64,000 nucleotides of DNA from Devosia ginsengisoli (GCF_007859655.1 NZ_CP042304.1:3288501-3352500), one strand, 5' to 3'. Counted from the first letter of the stretch, positions 8,731-19,681 are shown. Made by a program: numbers and translations. Notes: generated from the sequence alone by a model not told the origin.

Positions 8731-9234
8731 TCAGCAGCCACTTCCGATCGATTGCTGCGCCGCAGTGGCGCCGGACAGCGAATAGGATTCCGTCACCTTG
8801 ATGCCGGCAGCGGTCGTGCCCTCCACCACCATGCTCGAACCGGCGCGGATGGCGCTGGCCAGCGCCGAGGCCTGGCCGGCATCGTCGAGCCAGGCCGCAT
8901 CGTTCTGGGTGAAGAGGTTGAAGGTCTGGCCGTCGACGGTCACCGTGGCCTTGCTGTCGGGTTGGAAGGCGAAGCCCGCCACCAGGTTGAACTCGGTGGT
9001 GACACTCTCGGCCGGGCGGTTGGTGATATAGATATAGCCTTGGCTATAGCCATCGGGGGTCGGCGTTACCGATTCCGGCTTGGTCATGGCAAAGCACACG
9101 GCGCCGGTCGCGTCATTGGCGGCATAGCTCGACCAGGCACGATGCTCACCCAGCATCCGCACCTGCTGGGCGCTGGCGGCGGTGGTCAGGATCAGGCTGG
9201 CGGCAAGGGCGAGCGCCACGGCAGACTTGGACAT
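8731..9234 (-). CDS. Secreted IalB-like (invasion-associated locus B family) protein
   Basis: 167 aa with a Sec signal peptide (about residues 1-23, ending ASAQQ). The mature part has GAVCFAMTKP, YIYITNRP, an NDAAWL block and a C-terminal YSLSGATAAQQSIGSGC, the layout of the IalB family of small periplasmic proteins. The start at 9234 places the signal peptide at the N-terminus; a longer in-frame read to 9312 adds a charged leader and is rejected. It follows a paralog (9321-9842) in the same direction, 86 bp apart, so this is a tandem duplication. Molecular function unknown. Confidence 0.8.
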   Translation of the reverse strand: MSKSAVALALAASLILTTAASAQQVRMLGEHRAWSSYAANDATGAVCFAMTKPESVTPTPDGYSQGYIYITNRPAESVTTEFNLVAGFAFQPDSKATVTVDGQTFNLFTQNDAAWLDDAGQASALASAIRAGSSMVVEGTTAAGIKVTESYSLSGATAAQQSIGSGC

Positions 9235-9320
9235 CGGGGCCTCGTGGAAGCGGAGAGGGCGACGGGCCGTTCGGCCCGGGGCCAGATAGGGCGGATTGCC
9301 CCGGCGGGGCAACTCAAAAA

Positions 9321-9842
9321 TCAGCTACAGGCCGCGTCGATGGCGTTCATCGCGGCGGTAGCGCCCGACAGCGAATAGGTATCGACCGTATCGGTGCCGC
9401 GCTGGCTGGTGCCGCGCACCACCAGGCTGCTGCCGGCCTTGAAGGCCTGCACGAACCCGCTTTCGTCGCCGGTCGAAGCCAGCCAGGCGGCCGAACCTTC
9501 GGTCACCATGGGATAGGCCTTGCCATCGACGGTGGCACTGGCCTTGGCATCGCTGGTGTTGAACGGATAGCCGATAATGGTCTGCACCTCGTTCTTGGTG
9601 CCCATGCCCTTGCGGTGAATGATCATGAAATGGATGGGATCGCGATTGGCGCCGGCGGGCTCGGACTTCTGCGGGGTCGCCGACACATAGCAGATCGCGC
9701 CGGACGCATCCGTCGCCTGCCAGGCCGTCCAGGCATTGAAAGTGCCAAGCTCGGTCGCCTGCTGCGCCTGGACCGCAGGGGCCAGAGCCATGATCGCGCC
9801 GACCGCGAGCCCGAATGCGAGGCCACCGGTTTTCGTCGTCAT
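9321..9842 (-). CDS. Secreted IalB-like protein, paralog of the next gene downstream
   Basis: 173 aa with signal peptide (about 1-28, APAVQAQQ). It shares with the neighbour at 8731-9234 the order AxGAICYVSATP / PIHFMIIHR / SAAWLASTGDESGF / GSSLVVRGTS / YSLSGATAAMNAIDAAC, so the two arose by duplication. ATG at 9842 is preferred over TTG at 9848: AGGA lies 10 bases upstream of the ATG and only 4 from the TTG. Probably periplasmic; function unknown. Confidence 0.8.
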   Translation of the reverse strand: MTTKTGGLAFGLAVGAIMALAPAVQAQQATELGTFNAWTAWQATDASGAICYVSATPQKSEPAGANRDPIHFMIIHRKGMGTKNEVQTIIGYPFNTSDAKASATVDGKAYPMVTEGSAAWLASTGDESGFVQAFKAGSSLVVRGTSQRGTDTVDTYSLSGATAAMNAIDAACS

Positions 9843-10099
9843 CGCCAATTCATCCTTTGTTTCGAAGGTCCCATCCGGGAGGAGCTGCCCGCGAACTCTG
9901 CCCCGAACATGGTTACCAAGGTGTCAAACGCCGCCACGTTCGATCGAATTTGCTTCAACTGCGAGTCAATCGCGGCGGCATTTTGGCGGCGCCGCACGAG
10001 TTGCTTCCGGTTTGCGCCGCTTGGGTTAACAATGTGTTGATAGCGGCAGGACCGTGATCAGGCGGCTGGAAGCACGCCTAGGCGGCTCCGGAAGTCCGC

Positions 10100-10639
10100 T
10101 TACGCGGCCAAGGGATAGCTCTGTTCGACCACATAGGGTCCGCCGCCCACCGAATCCTTGCTGGAAAACAGCACGAACCGCCCCACCGGAAAGCTGAGCG
10201 GCTCGAAGCGGCCGGCCTCGGCCATGAAGCGGGCCACTTCTTCGGCGCTGGAGCCGCGCAGCCGGGCCAGCGACACATGCGGCACGAATTTGCGCCCCTC
10301 GGGCGGCAGGCCGGCACGCTGCAACACCCGTTCCTGCGCCGCCTGCAGCCGGTTCAACTGTTCGCTGGCTTCCACCCCCGCATAGAGCGCCCGCGGCTTG
10401 TCGCCGCCGAAACTGCCCAAATGGGTCAGCCGCACCGAAAAGCGCAGCGAATTGGACAGCCGGTCGAGGCTGTCGGCCACCTCATCGGCGGTCTGATGAT
10501 CGACATCGCCGATGAATCTCAAGGTAATGTGATAGTTTTCCGCATCGATCCAGCGCGCGCCACTGAGCCCGCCGCGCTTCAGCGAAAGCGCAAATCCAAC
10601 ATCGGCCGGTATTTCAAGGCCGGTAAAGAGCCGGGGCAT
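10100..10639 (-). CDS. thpR: RNA 2',3'-cyclic phosphodiesterase (LigT/ThpR family)
   Basis: 2H phosphoesterase that opens 2',3'-cyclic phosphates on RNA ends; the family was first named 2'-5' RNA ligase. 179 aa, normal length. Both catalytic signatures are intact: HITL (37-40) and HVSL (121-124). ATG at 10639 has a strong GAGGAGGG ribosome-binding site. It is divergent from the BI-1 gene. Confidence 0.93.
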   Translation of the reverse strand: MPRLFTGLEIPADVGFALSLKRGGLSGARWIDAENYHITLRFIGDVDHQTADEVADSLDRLSNSLRFSVRLTHLGSFGGDKPRALYAGVEASEQLNRLQAAQERVLQRAGLPPEGRKFVPHVSLARLRGSSAEEVARFMAEAGRFEPLSFPVGRFVLFSSKDSVGGGPYVVEQSYPLAA

Positions 10640-10843
10640 GGGGCCCTCCTCTTCATCAGGATTTCAAACACGCGATTCGCCCTCGACCGTAACACAGACC
10701 GACTCCGCAGCCAGCCCATTCGTCGCAGGGGTTGCAAGATCACTTGTAAACGCTTGGGGTCACATCCATATTGTCTCATCAAGTGGCAAACCAATGCCCA
10801 CCGGCGGTGCAACAGACCGCATCACTTGGGAAAGGAATCGACT

Positions 10844-11614
10844 ATGGCTGAATATGACCGTCAGACCCTCGGAGCTCGGGCCGACTCGGCCTTGGCCATC
10901 GACGAGGGCCTGCGCAGCTACATGCTGCGCGTCTACAATTACATGGGTATCGGCCTGGTGGTAACGGGCCTTGCGGCCTGGTTCGCCGCCACTGCCGCCA
11001 TCACCACCGATCCGAATGCCGCCGTCGGCCAGCTCGCCAATGGCCAGCTGGTGACCCAGTGGGGCGCCCTGCTCTATGCAAGCCCGCTGCAGTGGGTCGT
11101 GATGCTCGCGCCGCTGGCCTTCGTGCTGGTGCTGAGCTTCGGCATCAACAAGCTCTCCGTGGGCGCGGCGCAGGCCACGTTCTGGGCTTTCGCCGCCATC
11201 ATGGGCGTGTCGCTGAGCTCCATCTTCCTGGTCTATACCGACGCGTCGATCGCCAAGGTGTTCTTCATCACCGCCGCGACCTTCGGTGCCATGAGCCTTT
11301 ACGGCTACACCACCAAGCGTGACCTGACCCAGATGGGCAGCTTCCTGATGATGGGCCTGATCGGCCTGATCATCGCCTCGGTGGTCAATATCTTCATGCA
11401 GTCCTCCATGCTCGAATTCGCCATCTCGGCGGTCGGCGTGCTGATCTTCGTGGGCCTCACCGCCTACGATACGCAGAAGATCAAGGAAGGCTATTCGGAG
11501 TCGCATGGCGCCGAAGTGCTGGCGAAGGGCGCCATCATGGGCGCGCTGAGCCTCTATCTCGACTTCATCAACCTGTTCCTGATGCTGCTCCGCCTGTTCG
11601 GCAACCGCGAGTAG
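10844..11614 (+). CDS. Bax inhibitor-1/YccA family membrane protein
   Basis: 256-aa inner-membrane protein with about seven hydrophobic segments. The start MAEYDRQTLGARADSALAIDEGLRSYMLRVYNYM is typical of the alphaproteobacterial BI-1 family, and the C-terminus ends SLYLDFINLFLMLLRLFGN with the conserved acidic residue. Family members are proposed pH-sensitive calcium leak channels or FtsH-associated proteins; the role here is not known. AAGGA is 8 bases before the ATG at 10844. A clear rho-independent terminator follows. Confidence 0.93.
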   Translation: MAEYDRQTLGARADSALAIDEGLRSYMLRVYNYMGIGLVVTGLAAWFAATAAITTDPNAAVGQLANGQLVTQWGALLYASPLQWVVMLAPLAFVLVLSFGINKLSVGAAQATFWAFAAIMGVSLSSIFLVYTDASIAKVFFITAATFGAMSLYGYTTKRDLTQMGSFLMMGLIGLIIASVVNIFMQSSMLEFAISAVGVLIFVGLTAYDTQKIKEGYSESHGAEVLAKGAIMGALSLYLDFINLFLMLLRLFGNRE

Positions 11615-11663
11615 CAACAGCCTGCTTGATCGCTGAATCAAGCAATTTGGTTGGACGATATCG

Positions 11664-11701
11664 GGGACCGCAGCCTAAAAGGGTTGCGGTCCCTTTGTTT
11701 T
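11664..11701 (+). terminator. Rho-independent terminator of the BI-1 gene
   Basis: 9-bp stem GGGACCGCA / TGCGGTCCC with a 12-base loop, followed by TTTGTTTT. The T-tract runs up to the next gene's start region. Confidence 0.85.
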
Positions 11702-11714
11702 GCCGAGCCAACCC

Positions 11715-12212
11715 GTGTCAGACGCTATCCTGCGCCCCTTCGAATGGCGCGACACCCCCGCCCTCACCGCCATCTACAAGCATTACGTGGACGAAACGGC
11801 GATCACCTTCGACACCGAGGCGCCGGGCGAGCCGGCCATGGCCGAGAAATTCGGCCACCTGGTGGCGCTGGGCCACCCCCTGATCGTGGCCGAGGCCGAT
11901 GGTGACGTGCTGGGCTATGCCTATGCCAGCTTCTACCGGCCGCGCGCCGCCTATCGCTTCACCTGCGAGGATTCGATCTACCTGCGCCCCGATGCCAAGG
12001 GCAAGGGCCTCGGCCGGCGCATGCTGACCGAGCTGATCGCACAATCGCGGGCCTTCGGCTTCAAGCAGATGATCGCCGTCATCACCGCGGACACCGCCAA
12101 TTCCATCGCCATCCACGAGAAATTCGGCTTCCGCCACGTCGGTCGCTACGATTCCGTCGGCCTCAAATTCGACCGCTGGCACGACATCGTGCATCTGCAA
12201 CTGGCGCTCTGA
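11715..12212 (+). CDS. GNAT N-acetyltransferase (phosphinothricin acetyltransferase-like)
   Basis: 165 aa from GTG at 11715 (MSDAILRPFEWRD...); a TTG at 11700 would add five residues and overlap the upstream terminator's T-tract. A GNAT fold is indicated by AGDVLGYAYAS-like strand 4 and the acetyl-CoA loop DAKGKGLGRRML. ITADTANSIAIHEKFGF is characteristic of the Pat/Bar/MnaT subgroup, which acetylates methionine sulfone, methionine sulfoximine or phosphinothricin. Native substrate unproven. Confidence 0.85.
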   Translation: MSDAILRPFEWRDTPALTAIYKHYVDETAITFDTEAPGEPAMAEKFGHLVALGHPLIVAEADGDVLGYAYASFYRPRAAYRFTCEDSIYLRPDAKGKGLGRRMLTELIAQSRAFGFKQMIAVITADTANSIAIHEKFGFRHVGRYDSVGLKFDRWHDIVHLQLAL

Positions 12213-12223
12213 GACCCAAGAAA

Positions 12224-12314
12224 GACCTCATGGTGAGCTTGTCGAACCACGAGGTCGGGCGAGTGGAGGCTTGCGTGCCACGACCTCGTCCTTCGACAGG
12301 CTCAGGATGAGGTC
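12224..12314. repeat. Repeat family A copy 1 (GACCTCATGGTGAGCTTGTC ... GACAGGCTCAGGATGAGGTC)
   Basis: About 90 bp whose two ends are imperfect inverted copies: GACCTCATGGTGAGCTTGTC at the left and GACAGGCTCAGGATGAGGTC at the right, each followed or preceded by a CGA(A/G)..GAGGTC block. Four more copies lie at 18820, 32917, 54595 and 60915. All are intergenic at gene 3' ends. Such elements are widespread in alphaproteobacteria and could form long hairpins that stop or stabilise transcripts. Confidence 0.85.
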
Positions 12315-12343
12315 TGTTGAAACCGCTTGTCGGATAACCGCAC

Positions 12344-12811
12344 CTAGACCAGGCAGGCTTCGATGCCGTCCAGTGCGGCGCCTGCGCCGGCGAGGTCGAT
12401 GGTGGCAATCGCGCTGCCGCCGGCAGTGACAGTGAGCCTGTCGCCGGCCTTGAGCAGGTCGATGAGCTGGCTTGCTCCGGCCAGCGTTTCGGGCGTCTTG
12501 TCGAAGACGAAGCCATCGCCCTTGTCGTCGCTCACCGGCAGCACGATGTCGGTGCCATCGACGTTGAAACTCAACTGACCCGGACTGGCCTGACCGATGG
12601 CGCTGTCGGCTGCCGGCTTGAGGAAAATGCTGAGCGCACCCTGCGGCACCACCGGATTGCCCGCTTCGGCGCAATTGATGATGATCATGCCACCGGCTTC
12701 ATCGCCACCGCTGACCCCGATCGTGCCCATATTGTAGCCGCCGCCCCATTGCGCCGCGGCCGGCGCGATCGAGACCAAGCCCGCCGCAATGACCAATGCC
12801 AGATGTTTCAT
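12344..12811 (-). CDS. Small secreted protein of unknown function
   Basis: 155 aa with a signal peptide (about residues 1-20, MKHLALVIAAGLVSIAPAAA). The mature part is Gly/Ala/Asp-rich with two Cys (about 47 and the penultimate-region CLV) that could pair. I do not recognise a family. Its ATG overlaps the stop of the upstream DUF2794 gene (ATGA), so the two are probably cotranslated. Confidence 0.75.
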   Translation of the reverse strand: MKHLALVIAAGLVSIAPAAAQWGGGYNMGTIGVSGGDEAGGMIIINCAEAGNPVVPQGALSIFLKPAADSAIGQASPGQLSFNVDGTDIVLPVSDDKGDGFVFDKTPETLAGASQLIDLLKAGDRLTVTAGGSAIATIDLAGAGAALDGIEACLV

Positions 12812-13197
12812 CCCACCACCGCCAGTTGAGGGTCGAGCACCCGCAGCACCTGGGCCAGGTCATGGCCGCGCTTGAGGATGCGCCCCTGCTGGTTGGTAAC
12901 CGCATATTGCCCCTGCCGGTTGCGCAGGCGCGGCGTCTTTTCGATGATGAAGAGCGGGCGCTCGGAAACCCGCGCATAGATGGAGAACACCGCGCGCTCG
13001 CGCAAAAAGTCCATGGCATAGTCGCGCCAGTCGCCGGCGGCGACCTTGCGGCCATAGACATTGAGAATGAGCTGGAGTTCGCGTCGATCAAAGGTGACGA
13101 TGGCGGGCAGCTTGCTGGATGCCGGGCTCGACAAAGCCTCGCTGGCATGAACCAGCGACAGGCTGACGGTTTTGTCACTCGGCGTGCGGCCCTGCAC
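12808..13197 (-). CDS. DUF2794 family protein
   Basis: 129 aa, cytoplasmic by lack of signal or membrane segments. The core FDRRELQLILNVYGRKVAAG, WRDYAMDFLRERAVFS and RGHDLAQVLRVLDPQL matches DUF2794, a family restricted to alphaproteobacteria with unknown function. The only in-frame start near the conserved core is GTG at 13197 (GGGAG 12 bases upstream). It overlaps the next leftward gene by four bases. Confidence 0.85.
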   Translation of the reverse strand: MQGRTPSDKTVSLSLVHASEALSSPASSKLPAIVTFDRRELQLILNVYGRKVAAGDWRDYAMDFLRERAVFSIYARVSERPLFIIEKTPRLRNRQGQYAVTNQQGRILKRGHDLAQVLRVLDPQLAVVG

Positions 13198-13339
13198 CGG
13201 TCGGCTCTGCTCCCACAGATTCCTGCGTCAACGCACTGTCATGATTGCGGTATTCGCCTGATGATGCAAGGGCGAGTTGGCGGGTGCAAAAACCCCAATT
13301 CGGTCACATTCTGTCCGTGAACGCGCCAGAATGGCCCGG

Positions 13340-13476
13340 CATTGTTCAGTCATTGCCTCCAGTGGCTGGCACCCGGGCCGACCGAGCCCCCAAACCCAGA
13401 AGCCTGGGTGTCAGCCGCCTTATTTGAGTTGACCAGTCAGACTTTCCCGTCCCTGCCCCCAGGGGCGGGATTTTTG
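13340..13476 (+). ncRNA. Candidate structured small RNA with own terminator
   Basis: This 289-bp gap (13198-13486) lies upstream of one leftward gene and downstream of another, so no plus-strand gene should end here. Even so, the plus strand has a long stem (13364-13378 with 13402-13416, 15 pairs including two G-U) and, 33 bases later, a terminator hairpin (13450-13470) followed by TTTTT. No ORF fits. It does not resemble tmRNA, 4.5S or 6S RNA that I can recognise. The start position is a guess. Confidence 0.4.
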
Positions 13477-13486
13477 TGACTCAAAC

Positions 13487-14224
13487 TCAGCGTTCGTAAG
13501 TCGCCGCGCCCAGAATCGGGCCCGGCAGGCCATTGCGCTCCTGCTGCACGATCACGGCAATGCCGGTGCTGCCCTCGCTGAGCATTTCGGGCAGCGGCAG
13601 CTTGAGATCGGCGCCGCTATCGCTTTCCCACATGCCCAACGCCTGCCGCCCCGTCACCACCTGGGTATAGACCATGGCCTTGCCGGCATTCTCGCCCTTT
13701 TCGATCGTGACATCGGCCCGGTCGAGATATGTGACCATCCAGACCACCGCATCGTCCAGGCTCGTATCGGGCGGAATGGCCACTTTGAGCATGTCGCCAT
13801 CGCGGGCAATCTGGACAGCCAGCGGCAGGCTGGCGCCATCGATCGCGCCATGCACTTCGTTGCGGCGCGAGCCGACCACGCCCTTGGCGCCATTGACCAC
13901 CATTTGCGGCGTATAGATGCGCGACGATCCCCAGCTCTTGGCATAGGCCCGCTGGCGATCGGAGAAATCCTCGTTGCCGAACGTGTCTTCCCAGCCGACA
14001 TAATCCCAGTAATCGACGTGATAGGCGAGCGCCACCACGTCGTCGGCTTCGGCGAGGCTGGTGAGCAGCGCATCGGCCGGCGGGCACTGGGCACAGCCCT
14101 GGCTGGTGAACAATTCCACCACCGCCTTGGGGCGCGCGCGCATGCTTTCGGCACTGGCCGGCTGGACCAGTGAGGCAAGCGTGACAAGGCCGAGAACGGC
14201 GCCAAAGAGAGGTTTGAGCGTCAT
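13487..14224 (-). CDS. DUF1223 family secreted thioredoxin-like protein
   Basis: 245 aa with a signal peptide (about 1-25, ending ASAES). A thioredoxin-like start VVELFTSQGCAQCPPADALL carries a CxxC (C44, C47), followed by HVDYWDYVGWEDTFGN and YTPQMVVNG, hallmarks of DUF1223. The family is predicted periplasmic and redox-active; no reaction is established. ATG at 14224 is preferred to the in-frame start at 14266 because it puts the signal peptide at the N-terminus. Confidence 0.88.
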   Translation of the reverse strand: MTLKPLFGAVLGLVTLASLVQPASAESMRARPKAVVELFTSQGCAQCPPADALLTSLAEADDVVALAYHVDYWDYVGWEDTFGNEDFSDRQRAYAKSWGSSRIYTPQMVVNGAKGVVGSRRNEVHGAIDGASLPLAVQIARDGDMLKVAIPPDTSLDDAVVWMVTYLDRADVTIEKGENAGKAMVYTQVVTGRQALGMWESDSGADLKLPLPEMLSEGSTGIAVIVQQERNGLPGPILGAATYER

Positions 14225-14384
14225 GGGCAAGGTTGTAAGCCGGGCCGGCGGAAGCCCGCTAGTCAAAAGAGGGTGAGAGACGTCTTTTGCCGTCCGACTG
14301 CGCGATATTTATCTTTCGTTAACCATTAGGGGCAATGCTAAACCCGTTCTGAGCAGGACCTGGGGGCTCAGAAAGTGATAGGAT

Positions 14385-14588
14385 ATGCAGGACTTCAATC
14401 CCGATATCTCGGCCGCCGAGGCCTTGGTGGGATTACCCGTCGCCGACGTCGAACTGAGTCTGATTCTCGCGACCCTGCGGCAAACCAACGGCAACCGCAC
14501 CCATGCCGCCGCGATACTGGGGATCTCGATCAGGACATTGCGCAACAAGCTCAAGGACTATTCCGAGCGCGGTTTCGACATTCCCTGA
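14385..14588 (+). CDS. Fis-type helix-turn-helix mini-regulator
   Basis: 67 aa consisting almost entirely of a Fis-family HTH: the C-terminal half LILATLRQTNGNRTHAAAIL then GISIRTLRNKL closely matches the DNA-binding C-terminus of NtrC-type activators, especially FlbD. There is no receiver or AAA+ domain and no sign of a truncated upstream part, so it appears to be a stand-alone DNA-binding protein. It converges with acnA across a strong bidirectional terminator. Targets unknown. Confidence 0.8.
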   Translation: MQDFNPDISAAEALVGLPVADVELSLILATLRQTNGNRTHAAAILGISIRTLRNKLKDYSERGFDIP

Positions 14589-14606
14589 CCGAAACGACAG
14601 CAAAGA

Positions 14607-14632
14607 AAAAGGCCCCGCATGCGGGGCCTTTT
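14607..14632. terminator. Bidirectional terminator between the Fis-type gene and acnA
   Basis: AAAAGGCCCCGCATGCGGGGCCTTTT is a perfect palindrome flanked by A and T runs, so it can terminate both the rightward Fis-type gene and leftward acnA. Confidence 0.9.
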
Positions 14633-14673
14633 GCATTTTCGGATCGCCAGCAAAGTGGCAGCGGTCTGCGGTT

Positions 14674-17347
<2,674 letters not shown>

Positions 17348-17517
17348 GGTTTCCGCCCTAATCTTGTTCGGTTGCGGCGGCGCGCCGGCCCGGACGAGAC
17401 GCCCGTAAACCGCTCAACAGCGCTGCCTTTCCTGGAATGAATCCAATCTATAAGGGCTTATAGAGAATTGCGATTGGGCTTGCCAGCCTGACCTTAGGTT
17501 CAATACGAGAAGGGGTC
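17348..17517. other. Divergent acnA / ccmA promoter region
   Basis: 170 bp between divergent starts. It contains the less GC-rich stretch AATCTATAAGGGCTTATAGA (around 17443-17463), with TATAAG and CTTATA in inverted orientation, a candidate site for the outward promoters. No gene is seen. Confidence 0.4.
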
Positions 17518-18153
17518 ATGACGTCTAGGCAAGTCTTCCCTCCGCTGAGCCTCGTCGCTTCCGGCCTCGTTTGCGGGCGCGGCAGCATGGCCTTGACGCG
17601 TGAGCTGGATTTTTCCGTCACGGCCGGCCGCTGCCTCCTGCTGCGCGGCGCCAACGGATCGGGCAAGACTACCTTGCTGCTGACCCTGGCTGGTGTCGTC
17701 GCGCCGCTCGATGGTCTTTTCGCCCTTGAAGGGGCCAATGCGGAAGCCGGGCCGAGCCTGCATTATTGCGGCCACCGCAACGCCATCAAGCCCCGCCTGA
17801 CCGTAGCCGAAAATCTCGGCTTCTGGGCTGCGGTCAATGGAGCGACCGGCATGCCGGTCGATGAGGCCCTCGAGCAGGTCGGGCTGGGTCAGCTGGGCGA
17901 CCTCGATGCCGGCTATCTCTCGGCCGGCCAGTCGCGGCGGCTGGCTCTGGCCCGGCCGCTGGTGAGCCTGCGCCCGCTCTGGCTGCTGGACGAACCCACC
18001 GCGGCGCTCGATACCGAAGGCCATGACCTGGTGACGCGCCTGCTCGACCGGCATCTCGACATGGGGGGCCTGGCCATTGCGGCGACGCACGACCCCATCA
18101 CCCTGCCCGATCCGGCGCGGATGGAAACAATGGTGCTGGGGGCGCGGCCATGA
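17518..18153 (+). CDS. ccmA: Heme exporter ATP-binding protein CcmA
   Basis: ATPase of the CcmABCD complex that releases holo-CcmE for cytochrome c maturation. 211 aa. Walker A GANGSGKTT (44-52), signature LSAGQSRRL (about 138-146) and Walker B LWLLDEPTA (about 160-168) are all intact. It begins the ccm cluster, divergent from acnA, an arrangement common in alphaproteobacteria. It overlaps ccmB by four bases (ATGA). Confidence 0.96.
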   Translation: MTSRQVFPPLSLVASGLVCGRGSMALTRELDFSVTAGRCLLLRGANGSGKTTLLLTLAGVVAPLDGLFALEGANAEAGPSLHYCGHRNAIKPRLTVAENLGFWAAVNGATGMPVDEALEQVGLGQLGDLDAGYLSAGQSRRLALARPLVSLRPLWLLDEPTAALDTEGHDLVTRLLDRHLDMGGLAIAATHDPITLPDPARMETMVLGARP

Positions 18154-18803
18154 CCGCTTTCCGCGCCATGCTGGCCCGCGAATTGCGCCTGGCCCTGCGC
18201 GGCGGCGGCGATGTGCTGACGCTGGTGCTGTTCTTCATCATAACAGGCGCCATCGTGCCCTTCGCCGTGGGGCCTGATCGGGAATTGCTCGCCCGCATCG
18301 CCCCCGGCATGGTGTGGATCGCCGCGTTCCTCGCCATGCTGCTGGGGCTCGACCGGCTGTTTCGCCCTGATCACGAAGATGGCTCGCTGATCCTGCTGCG
18401 GCAGGCCGAACTGCCGCTCAGCGCCGTGATTGCCGCAAAATTGATCACCCACTGGCTAGTGACCGCCCTGCCGCTGATCATCGCCTCGCCCTTCCTCGCC
18501 ATGCTGCTGGCCATGGACGAAGCCACCTTCTGGCGCATGCTAGTTTCACTGGCTGTCGGCACCCCCGCCCTCGCCGCCTTCGGTGCCGTCGGCGCCGCGG
18601 TAACCGTATCGATCCGGCGCGGCGGGCTGATCGCCCCCATCCTCATCGCGCCGCTCTCCATCCCCGTGCTGATCTTCGGCACGGGCAGTATCAGCGCCAG
18701 TCAATCCTCTGCCGCGCTGCTGTTTCTTGCGGCATTGAGCCTCATGGCCACGGCTTTGGCTCCCTTCGTGGCCGCCCTTGCGATAAGCTCGGGTGAAGAC
18801 TAG
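18150..18803 (+). CDS. ccmB: Heme exporter permease CcmB
   Basis: 217 aa, about six membrane segments; permease partner of CcmA in the inner membrane. The N-terminal LARELRLALRGGGDVLTLVLFF and LLGLDRLFRPDHEDGSLILLR are characteristic. It starts within the ccmA stop, so it is translationally coupled. A repeat family A element separates it from ccmC. Confidence 0.95.
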   Translation: MTAFRAMLARELRLALRGGGDVLTLVLFFIITGAIVPFAVGPDRELLARIAPGMVWIAAFLAMLLGLDRLFRPDHEDGSLILLRQAELPLSAVIAAKLITHWLVTALPLIIASPFLAMLLAMDEATFWRMLVSLAVGTPALAAFGAVGAAVTVSIRRGGLIAPILIAPLSIPVLIFGTGSISASQSSAALLFLAALSLMATALAPFVAALAISSGED

Positions 18804-18819
18804 AGCATAACTGCCCCGA

Positions 18820-18909
18820 GACCTCATGGTGAGCTTGTCGAACCACGAGGTCGGGCGAGTGGAGGCCTTGTGCCACGACCTCGTCCTTCGACAGGCTCAG
18901 GATGAGGTC
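18820..18909. repeat. Repeat family A copy 2, inside the ccm operon
   Basis: Same 90-bp inverted design as the copy at 12224. It occupies nearly the whole ccmB-ccmC gap and ends 10 bases before the ccmC ATG, so a hairpin in the transcript could affect ccmC expression. Confidence 0.85.
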
Positions 18910-18919
18910 TACTGAGATC

Positions 18920-19681
18920 ATGAGCATAGACACGACACCCAAGCCGAGCTGGTGGAACCGGATCGCCCATCCGGGGCAATTCGTCGCCTGGACCACGCCC
19001 CTGCTCTGGCCGCTGACCATTCTGACCGCCATTCTCTTCGTGGTCGGCCTGTGGTTCGCCTTCTTCAATTCGCCCGAGGACTACCAGATGGGCGATACCG
19101 TGCGCATCATGTATGTCCACGTGCCCAATGCCTGGCTCAGCCAGTTCGTCTATGGCGTGATGACGGTTTCCGCGCTCGGCACCCTGGTCTGGCGCCATCC
19201 CATGGCCGATGTATCGATGAAGGCGGCCGCCCCGCTGGGCGCGCTGTTCACCGCACTCGCCCTCTTCACCGGTGCCCTGTGGGGCCGGCCCACCTGGGGC
19301 ACGTTCTGGGAATGGGACGGGCGCATGACCTCGACGCTGGTCCTGCTCTTCATCTATCTCGGCATCGTCGCGCTGTGGCGCGCCTTCGACGACCAGTTGC
19401 GCGCCGCCCGCGTCATTGCCGTCTTCACCCTGATCGGCGCGGTCAATATCCCGATCATCAAATTCTCGGTCGATTGGTGGAGCACCCTGCACCAGCCGGC
19501 ATCAGTGTTCCGCGCTGATGGACCGACCATGCCCGGCTCGATCCTCACCCCGCTTTTCGTGATGTTCTTCGCGTTTACATTCCTGTTCATCACGCTGCAG
19601 CTCAAGGCCATGCATACCGAAGTCCGGCGCCGCCGTGTGATGACCCTGCAGCGCAAGGCAGCGCAGGGGAGCGCGGCATGA
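18920..19681 (+). CDS. ccmC: Heme ABC transporter permease / heme handling protein CcmC
   Basis: Loads heme onto CcmE in the periplasm. 253 aa with about six membrane segments. The tryptophan-rich WWD-type motif WGRPTWGTFWEWD (121-133) and flanking histidines are intact. ATG at 18920 is chosen over 18902 because the latter lies within the repeat element. It overlaps ccmD by four bases. Confidence 0.95.
   Translation: MSIDTTPKPSWWNRIAHPGQFVAWTTPLLWPLTILTAILFVVGLWFAFFNSPEDYQMGDTVRIMYVHVPNAWLSQFVYGVMTVSALGTLVWRHPMADVSMKAAAPLGALFTALALFTGALWGRPTWGTFWEWDGRMTSTLVLLFIYLGIVALWRAFDDQLRAARVIAVFTLIGAVNIPIIKFSVDWWSTLHQPASVFRADGPTMPGSILTPLFVMFFAFTFLFITLQLKAMHTEVRRRRVMTLQRKAAQGSAA

Noticed and set aside
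10025..10039. CtrA-like site TTAACAATGTGTTGA
   Set aside because: One mismatch, and it lies nearer a gene 3' end than a promoter; too weak to list as regulatory.
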